20,614 nucleotides of DNA, taken from positions 1 to 20,614 of the forward strand of contig CAZOHM010000045.1 of assembly GCA_964579795.1 (NCBI GenBank), written 5' to 3'. This stretch comes from JAEYFP01 sp964579795 (GTDB lineage: Bacteria > Bacillota > Clostridia > Lachnospirales > Lachnospiraceae). Under the pieces are notes generated by a model, which saw nothing but the letters and a program-made list of their open reading frames with translations, had not been told where the DNA came from and searched no databases. Positions within the stretch are counted from its first letter, which is position 1. The number at the start of each line of letters is the position of its first letter. Below are positions 15,656 to 20,614 of this stretch, one piece after another. The translations under genes were made by a program, and so were the position numbers.

Positions 15656-16705
15656 ATGAGTCAGATTACACTCTGTGGAGATTGTTATCCTGATGTTACT
15701 ATTGTGTCCAATCAGTTTCTTGATGAGTATTTGAAAGATGCAAATGATGCTCAGATAAAGATATATCTTCATTTACTGCGTTGTATTAACGGAAACCTTC
15801 CTGTTTCTGTTTCTTTAATTGCCGATTGCTTTAATTACACAGAAAAAGATGTTGTTCGAGCTTTAAAATATTGGGAGAAACACAATTTAATTTCTTTGGA
15901 ATTTAATAGTTCCAAACAGCTGACCAGTATTGAACTGCTCCCGCTAAAGAAAAAAAAGCAGGCATTACAGCCATCCGCTGCAAACGTTTTTACTCTTCCT
16001 GCAAAGCCATCCTATTCTTTGGACGAGCTTACTGTGTTCAAAAATCGTCCGGATATTTCACAGCTTCTCTTTATTGCTGAACAGTATCTTGGAAAAACTT
16101 TACGTCCGGATGAACTGAAGTCTTTTTTGTATATGCACGAGTCTCTTGGTTTCAGTGCGGATTTAATTGAGTATTTAATTGAGTATTGTGTTAATAATAA
16201 AAAGAAAAGTATTCGATATATTGAATCTGTTGCCAATTCATGGGCATCTTCTTCTATTCACTCTGTAGAAGAAGCAAAAGCTCGTACGATGATAGTATCA
16301 AAAGATGTTTATGCTGTTTTTAAAGCTTTGGGCATCAATACAAATCGTGCGCCGATTGATCACGAGATTTCTTATGTACACAAATGGACAAATTCTTATG
16401 GATTTGATATGGATATTATTACCGAGGCATGTCGTCGGACAATTATGACTACACATACTCCAAGCTTTGAATATACAGATTCCATTCTTTCTAAATGGAA
16501 TGATGCCAAAGTGCGGCACTTCTCGGATATTGCAAAGCTGGACGAGCTGTTTCAAAACGAAAAAAATTCTGTTCAGAATATTACACGTGTCAAACCTACC
16601 GGCTCGAGCATCAAGAAAAGCACTATTACACCTGATAAGTTTAACAACTTTTCACAGCGTACATATAATTACTCTGAACTGGAGCAGGAAATAATCAGCA
16701 ATTGA
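15656..16705 (+). CDS. DnaD-like primosome / replication initiation protein
   Basis: 349 residues from ATG 15656. GGGTGAGAG just upstream is the ribosome site. An ATG at 15644 has none. An N-terminal winged-helix part (about 15-95: IYLHLLRCINGNLPVS, then DVVRALKYWEKHNLIS) is followed by a linker and two helical DnaD/DnaB-type (DDBH2) segments. The first is about 135-205, with the diagnostic YIESVANSW. The second is about 217-290, with YTDSILSKW. In Bacillus, DnaD and DnaB remodel the origin with DnaA and let DnaI load the DnaC helicase. A dnaI-like gene follows after 44 bases, which supports a loading role. Phage and plasmid replication proteins share the fold, but the core gene context argues for the chromosomal protein. 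It is annotated as DnaD-like because orthology to Bacillus DnaD or DnaB cannot be decided by eye. Confidence 0.88.
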   Translation: MSQITLCGDCYPDVTIVSNQFLDEYLKDANDAQIKIYLHLLRCINGNLPVSVSLIADCFNYTEKDVVRALKYWEKHNLISLEFNSSKQLTSIELLPLKKKKQALQPSAANVFTLPAKPSYSLDELTVFKNRPDISQLLFIAEQYLGKTLRPDELKSFLYMHESLGFSADLIEYLIEYCVNNKKKSIRYIESVANSWASSSIHSVEEAKARTMIVSKDVYAVFKALGINTNRAPIDHEISYVHKWTNSYGFDMDIITEACRRTIMTTHTPSFEYTDSILSKWNDAKVRHFSDIAKLDELFQNEKNSVQNITRVKPTGSSIKKSTITPDKFNNFSQRTYNYSELEQEIISN

Positions 16706-16749
16706 TTTTGTTATGTCAAATATGGCATTGATTTTATAAGGAGATTTTC

Positions 16750-17724
16750 ATGGCACTCAGCAATGCACAGTATGATGCAATTATGCGAACGTACGAAGAA
16801 ACAAAATTTCGTAACAGACATATTCAAGAAGAACATCGTGACGAAGTATACGAATTAATACCAGAATATAAGGCACTGGATTCAACCATCGCTTCTCTCT
16901 CCGTAGAACAAGGAAAAAAGTTGATTATGGGTGATTCTGATGCCTTACTTTTGTTGCGACAGGAGTTAGAAAAGCTTTCTTCTAGAAAAAAACAACTGTT
17001 AACAGACTATGGTTTTCCCGAAAATTATCTTGATCCTATTTACACATGTGCCGACTGCAAAGATAGTGGATATATTGGTGGAAAAAAATGTCATTGCCTG
17101 CGGCAGGCAATGATTCATGTACTTTATGCTCAATCAAATATCGCATCTGTACTTGATTACGAAAACTTTGACAACCTATCTTATGAATACTATAATGATT
17201 CTGAAGTTTCTATGATGCGTACAATTGTCGAGGATTGCAAACATTATGTACAAGCATTTGACAACAGCTATGAAAATATTTTGTTTTATGGAGCAGTTGG
17301 TGTCGGAAAGACCTTTTTAACGAATTGTATTGCACATGATTTGTTGGAAACCGGACATTCTGTCATCTACTTTACATCCTTTCAATTATTTGATACACTT
17401 GCAAAGTATGTTTTTCGTTCAGGAGATTCTGCCGATGCCGTCATGAGCATTCATCAGGATATCTTTTCGTGTGACCTGCTGATTATTGATGATCTCGGTA
17501 CAGAGACTACGAACTCCTTTGTTTCTTCTCAATTGTTTCTTTTACTTAACGAGCGGGATTTACGAAAGCATGCAACAATTATTTCCACAAATCTTTCTCT
17601 GGAAATGTTAGCATCACGATATTCAGAACGTAATTTTTCAAGAATTTTCGGAAATTATAAAATAATCAAGCCGGATATACAAGATATTCGTATCAAAAAG
17701 AAGAAACTGAATAACAGAAAGTGA
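16750..17724 (+). CDS. DnaI/DnaC-type AAA+ replicative helicase loader
   Basis: 324 residues. An N-terminal helical half leads to a zinc-binding cluster, CADC (100-103) and CHC (114-116), as in Bacillus DnaI, which uses this region to contact the helicase. The AAA+ ATPase follows: Walker A GAVGVGKT (181-188), Walker B LLIIDDLG (243-250), sensor-1 ISTN (278-281), and arginines near 294-298 (SERNFSRIFG) placed as the finger. The protein would load the hexameric replicative helicase at origins or restarted forks, together with DnaD. AAGGAGA is six bases before the ATG. The next gene (prs) begins 11 bases after the stop, so the three genes form one unit. The related IstB transposition ATPases are shorter, lack the zinc cluster, and would sit beside istA, which is absent. 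Confidence 0.93.
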   Translation: MALSNAQYDAIMRTYEETKFRNRHIQEEHRDEVYELIPEYKALDSTIASLSVEQGKKLIMGDSDALLLLRQELEKLSSRKKQLLTDYGFPENYLDPIYTCADCKDSGYIGGKKCHCLRQAMIHVLYAQSNIASVLDYENFDNLSYEYYNDSEVSMMRTIVEDCKHYVQAFDNSYENILFYGAVGVGKTFLTNCIAHDLLETGHSVIYFTSFQLFDTLAKYVFRSGDSADAVMSIHQDIFSCDLLIIDDLGTETTNSFVSSQLFLLLNERDLRKHATIISTNLSLEMLASRYSERNFSRIFGNYKIIKPDIQDIRIKKKKLNNRK

Positions 17725-17735
17725 GGTCAGGCATC

Positions 17736-18923
17736 ATGCCAAATCGCGAAGAAAAGCGAAATCTTGAAACAATTCCTGTCGGTTCTTTAAGAATGATTCC
17801 TCTTGAAGGGTGTAAGGACTTGGGACGAAAAATCGACAAATACCTAATTGAATGGAGAAAAGAACGGGAAAACGAGCACAAATCCTCTCTTGCTTTTGCG
17901 GGTTATCAACGGGATTCCTATATTTTGGATGCCAAGATTTCTCGTTTTGGTACAGGAGAAGCAAAAGGTGTCATCAATGAATCTGTACGTGGTACAGATC
18001 TTTATCTTTTAGTTGATGTCAGCAATTACAGCCTTACCTATTCTCTTTGCGGTATCGAAAATCACATGTCTCCCGACGATCATTATCAGGATTTAAAGCG
18101 CATTATTGCTGCTGTTGGCGGTAAGGCCAGACGCATCACTGTCATTATGCCTTTCTTATACGAAAGCAGACAGCATAAAAGAAATACAAGAGAATCTCTG
18201 GACTGTGCAATTGCTCTGCAGGAACTTGTAAATATGGGTGTTGATAACATTATTACCTTTGATGCTCATGATGCACGTGTGCAAAATGCCATTCCTCTCT
18301 CAGGCTTTGAGACAATTCAGCCAGCCTACCAGTTTATCAAAGGTCTGCTTCGTAATGTAAAAGATATTCAGCTTGACTCCAACCACATGATGGTAATCAG
18401 TCCTGATGAGGGAGGTATGAGTCGTGCAATCTATATGGCAAATGTCCTTGGATTGGATATGGGTATGTTCTATAAACGACGTGATTACACACGTGTTGTA
18501 AATGGAAGAAATCCTATAGTATCTCATGAATTTCTTGGTTCCTCTGTTGAGGGTAAGGACGTCCTTGTTATTGATGATATGATTTCTTCGGGTGAGAGCG
18601 TTATTGATGTCGCCAAACAATTAAAGAAACGAAACGCTAAGCGAATATTTATTGCTTCCACGTTTGGTCTGTTCACTGGTGGCATGAGTGTATTTGATGA
18701 AGCATTTAAGGAAGGTGTTTTCGATAAGCTTCTGACTACCAACCTTGTATATCAGACTGATTATCTTCTGGAAAAGCCTTATTATATTAATTGTGATATG
18801 AGTAAATATATAGCATATATTATTGATACACTGAATCACGATACATCTATCAGCGATTTATTGGATCCTAATGACAGGATTCAGAATCTGATTACAGAAT
18901 ACCGCGCAGCACAAAATAATTGA
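17736..18923 (+). CDS. prs: Divergent ribose-phosphate pyrophosphokinase (PRPP synthetase)
   Basis: 395 residues from ATG 17736, after GAGGT. The in-frame GTG at 17721 overlaps the dnaI stop and is less likely. The normal bacterial enzyme has about 315 residues and makes PRPP from ribose-5-phosphate and ATP for nucleotide, His, Trp and NAD synthesis. The fold is recognisable: ESVRGTDLYLL (82-92), ITVIMPFLYESRQHKR (134-149, in place of the usual RQDRK stretch), DAHDARV (176-182, in place of DLHA), VISPDEGGMSRA (220-231), and the PRPP loop VIDDMISSGES (278-288). There are about 50 extra residues at the N-terminus and further additions in the middle and at the C-terminus. It is probably a genuine PRPP synthetase of a clostridial branch. 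A regulatory or altered-specificity paralogue is possible. A strong terminator follows. Confidence 0.85.
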   Translation: MPNREEKRNLETIPVGSLRMIPLEGCKDLGRKIDKYLIEWRKERENEHKSSLAFAGYQRDSYILDAKISRFGTGEAKGVINESVRGTDLYLLVDVSNYSLTYSLCGIENHMSPDDHYQDLKRIIAAVGGKARRITVIMPFLYESRQHKRNTRESLDCAIALQELVNMGVDNIITFDAHDARVQNAIPLSGFETIQPAYQFIKGLLRNVKDIQLDSNHMMVISPDEGGMSRAIYMANVLGLDMGMFYKRRDYTRVVNGRNPIVSHEFLGSSVEGKDVLVIDDMISSGESVIDVAKQLKKRNAKRIFIASTFGLFTGGMSVFDEAFKEGVFDKLLTTNLVYQTDYLLEKPYYINCDMSKYIAYIIDTLNHDTSISDLLDPNDRIQNLITEYRAAQNN

Positions 18924-18940
18924 CTTATCTCAAAGAATAA

Positions 18941-18980
18941 GCAGGTGTCTTCATAACGAAGACCCTGCCTATTTTTATTT
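18941..18980. terminator. Bidirectional terminator between prs and ahcY
   Basis: GCAGG and GTCTTC (18941-18952, with one bulged T) pair with GAAGAC and CCTGC (18958-18968). On the plus strand CTATTTTTATTTT follows, and on the minus strand TTATTCTTTG. It sits 17 bases after the prs stop and about 40 bases past the ahcY stop, so it can close both convergent genes. Confidence 0.85.
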
Positions 18981-19011
18981 TATATATTACTCTTTCATTT
19001 CTGATTTCACA

Positions 19012-20262
19012 TTAACCGACAGTAGAACTGTTCAAGTACTTTTCCTGTTCCGGTGTCAAAACATCAATATACTTTCCTAAGAATGCTAGCTTACGTGTTG
19101 CAACATCATGATCAACTTCTCTTGGAACATCAATAATCATTTTATCAAGCTTTCCTGCATGTTCTACTAAATATTTTGCTGAAAGAGCCTGAATTGCAAA
19201 AGACATATCCATAATCTCTGCCGGGTGTCCATCTCCTGCTGCCAGATTTACAAGACGTCCTTCCGCAAGAATAAAAATCCACTGTCCTGTCGGGAGTTTA
19301 TATCCCATAATGTTCTTTCTCATTTCTCTTGTTTCAACAGCAATCTCACGCAGCCTGGCCATATCAATTTCACAATCAAAATGACCGGCATTACATAAAA
19401 TAGCTCCATCTTTCATTACTGCGAAGTCCTCTTCGTCAATAACCTTATCACATCCGGTAACTGTCACAAAGAAATCTCCGACCTTGGCTGCTTCTTTCAT
19501 TGGCATTACATCGAATCCATCCATAACTGCCTCAATTGCCTTGACTGGATCAACCTCTGTAACAACTACACGAGCTCCCAGACCTTTTGCTCTCATAGCA
19601 ACTCCCTTGCCACACCAGCCATATCCGGCAACTACAACAATCTTTCCTGCTACAATCAAGTTTGTAGTTCTGTTAATTCCATCCCAAACAGACTGGCCTG
19701 TACCATATCTGTTATCAAAGAAGTGCTTACAATCTGCATTATTTACAAGTACCATTGGAAATTTCAAATCACCTGCTTTATCCATAGCAAGCAGTCTCAG
19801 AATACCTGTTGTTGTTTCTTCACATCCGCCAATCACACCCGGTATCAGATGCTTCAATTCTGTATGCATCATATGCACAAGATCTCCGCCATCATCAATA
19901 ATAATATTAGGTCCTACTGTAAGAACTGCTTTAATATGTCTGTCATACTCTTCCGGTGTACATCCATACCATGCATGTACTTCAAGTCCTGCCTTCACAA
20001 GTGCTGCTGCCACATCATCCTGCGTAGAAAGAGGATTAGATCCTGTTACATACATATCTGCTCCGCCTGCTGCCAAAACCTTGCAAAGATATGCTGTCTT
20101 TGCCTCCAAATGCACAGATAATGCTACCTTCTTTCCTGCAAACGGTTTTGTTTCTGAAAATTCTTTTTCAAGTGTCCTTAATAAATCACAGTTTCTCTTT
20201 ACCCACTCAATTTTTCTTTCGCCTGACTCGGCCAAGCTAATGTCTCTGATTTCGCTACTCAT
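19012..20262 (-). CDS. ahcY: Adenosylhomocysteinase (S-adenosyl-L-homocysteine hydrolase)
   Basis: 416 residues. The NAD-dependent cytoplasmic enzyme splits S-adenosylhomocysteine into adenosine and homocysteine, removing the product inhibitor of methyltransferases. Expected positions are present: VHLEAKTA (50-57), DDGGD (123-127), GCEETTTG (146-153), NADCKHFFDNRYG (175-187, with Lys179, Asp183 and Asn184), and the NAD loop GYGWCGKG (213-220). It is the short form seen in archaea and Thermotoga, without the C-terminal Lys-Tyr tail of the eukaryotic type. Some short forms prefer S-inosylhomocysteine, so substrate preference is not certain. GGAGGAA is seven bases before the ATG. It is monocistronic and convergent with prs, and its leader has an inverted repeat at 20306-20331. 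Confidence 0.95.
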   Translation of the reverse strand: MSSEIRDISLAESGERKIEWVKRNCDLLRTLEKEFSETKPFAGKKVALSVHLEAKTAYLCKVLAAGGADMYVTGSNPLSTQDDVAAALVKAGLEVHAWYGCTPEEYDRHIKAVLTVGPNIIIDDGGDLVHMMHTELKHLIPGVIGGCEETTTGILRLLAMDKAGDLKFPMVLVNNADCKHFFDNRYGTGQSVWDGINRTTNLIVAGKIVVVAGYGWCGKGVAMRAKGLGARVVVTEVDPVKAIEAVMDGFDVMPMKEAAKVGDFFVTVTGCDKVIDEEDFAVMKDGAILCNAGHFDCEIDMARLREIAVETREMRKNIMGYKLPTGQWIFILAEGRLVNLAAGDGHPAEIMDMSFAIQALSAKYLVEHAGKLDKMIIDVPREVDHDVATRKLAFLGKYIDVLTPEQEKYLNSSTVG

Positions 20263-20305
20263 TTATAGTTTCCTCCGAAAATTATTCAGCCGAATTTTTA
20301 TTAAC

Positions 20306-20331
20306 GTGATGGTCGTCTGTCCTATCATCAC
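20306..20331 (-). promoter_or_regulatory. Inverted repeat in the ahcY leader
   Basis: Minus strand GTGATG (20331-20326) and CATCAC (20311-20306) form a perfect 6-base-pair inverted repeat with a 14-base loop, starting about ten bases after the predicted transcript start. It could be an operator or an RNA stem. It does not match a riboswitch class that I can recognise. Confidence 0.35.
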
Positions 20332-20347
20332 AAATTCTACGTATCTA

Positions 20348-20376
20348 ATACTATCATAATTTTCGTACAGTCGCAA
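20348..20376 (-). promoter_or_regulatory. Promoter for ahcY
   Basis: Minus strand TTGCGA (20376-20371), a 17-base spacer and TAGTAT (20353-20348), with an extended -10 TGA. The start would be near 20341, giving a leader of about 79 bases. Confidence 0.5.
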
Positions 20377-20399
20377 GATACACAAATACAAGTCTACTA

Positions 20400-20467
20400 A
20401 TGCTGCTTACAGCATACATTTCGTTATGCAATAATTTAAAATTGTTTTTGAAAGAATATGTTAACAT
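20400..20467. other. Spacer with two short palindromes between tRNA-Gly and ahcY
   Basis: The 166 bases between the tRNA 3' end and the ahcY promoter hold no convincing gene. They contain ATGCTG-CTTA-CAGCAT (20400-20415), a 6-base-pair inverted repeat, and the perfect 10-base palindrome ATGTTAACAT (20458-20467). Neither has a T run that would mark a terminator. The role is unknown. Confidence 0.4.
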
Positions 20468-20542
20468 TCAGAAGCGTAGGACAATCTGACCTGGAGCAGA
20501 TAATTGTTTGTTTATTGGAAAAGGCTTTCTAGACATGTAAAA

Positions 20543-20614
20543 AGCACGAGACGGGATTCGAACCCGCGGCCCTCGCCTTGGGAAGGCGATGCTCCACCAC
20601 TGAGCCACTCGTGC
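20543..20614 (-). tRNA. tRNA-Gly (anticodon CCC)
   Basis: The minus strand folds as a full cloverleaf. The acceptor arm is GCACGAG (20614-20608) with CTCGTGC (20550-20544). The D stem is GCTC/GAGC. The anticodon stem TCGCC/GGCGA has loop TTCCCAA, giving anticodon CCC, which reads GGG codons. The T stem GCGGG/CCCGT has loop TTCGAAT. The discriminator is U73 (20543), as expected for bacterial glycine tRNA. CCA is not encoded; TTTT follows directly. The 5' end falls on the last base of the window, so the promoter is outside. Confidence 0.95.

Noticed and set aside
19484..20359. 291-codon plus-strand frame opposite ahcY
   Set aside because: It is antisense to a conserved enzyme and has no Shine-Dalgarno site or recognisable domain. 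The codon bias of ahcY explains the open frame.
20466..20535. Short minus-strand frame of about 22 codons starting just after the tRNA 3' end
   Set aside because: It has no ribosome site and no recognisable domain. An integrated-element remnant at the tRNA cannot be supported, since no repeat of the tRNA end is visible.

Overview
The window looks like core chromosome of a low-GC Gram-positive anaerobe of the Clostridia, most likely the family Lachnospiraceae. This rests on several features together: spoVG next to pth and mfd, the GlgC/GlgD pair typical of glycogen-making Firmicutes, DnaD/DnaI replication-loading proteins, a short archaeal/Thermotoga-type AhcY, strong purine-rich Shine-Dalgarno sites, and AT-rich spacers. 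The genus cannot be fixed from this sequence alone. I see no insertion sequence, prophage gene, CRISPR array or rRNA.

Layout. Bases 1-4008 hold a three-gene minus-strand unit: an unrecognised six-helix membrane protein, a SulP anion transporter with a STAS domain, and a membrane-anchored transglutaminase-like protein. It runs from a promoter near 4070 to a terminator at 51-86. A divergent promoter serves a small lipoprotein gene (4189-4686, plus). From 4729 to 13736 the minus strand carries, in transcription order, glgC, glgD, spoVG, pth, mfd, fba and a Na+/Ca2+-exchanger-family gene. These cover glycogen precursor synthesis, an RNA/DNA-binding sporulation regulator, translation recycling, transcription-coupled repair, glycolysis and cation export. 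From 14006 to 18923 the plus strand carries murC, a dnaD-like gene, a dnaI-like helicase loader and a divergent PRPP synthetase gene. A convergent ahcY (minus) follows, and a tRNA-Gly(CCC) gene lies at the right edge.

How the genes relate. The spoVG-pth-mfd order, with a nucleotidyltransferase gene upstream and a prs-type gene nearby, echoes the Bacillus subtilis spoVG-gcaD-prs-ctc-pth-mfd block, which lies fairly near oriC. In this window transcription diverges at about 13.75-14.0 kb. The most striking non-coding element is the murC-dnaD spacer (15386-15655). It contains six sequences matching or close to the DnaA box TTATCCACA, three of them abutting head to tail at 15517-15543, just upstream of two replication-initiation genes. 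This suggests DnaA control of the loader operon, a DnaA-titration site, or possibly an origin-associated element.

Start-site corrections argued from Shine-Dalgarno placement: the lipoprotein (ATG 4189), mfd (GTG 10333), glgC (GTG 13736), murC (ATG 14006), dnaD (ATG 15656) and prs (ATG 17736). Most of the genes are well-known housekeeping families. The candidates for something new are regulatory: the DnaA-box cluster, an inverted repeat at the glgC transcript start that puts GGA motifs in its loop, and the intercistronic hairpin between fba and the exchanger gene.
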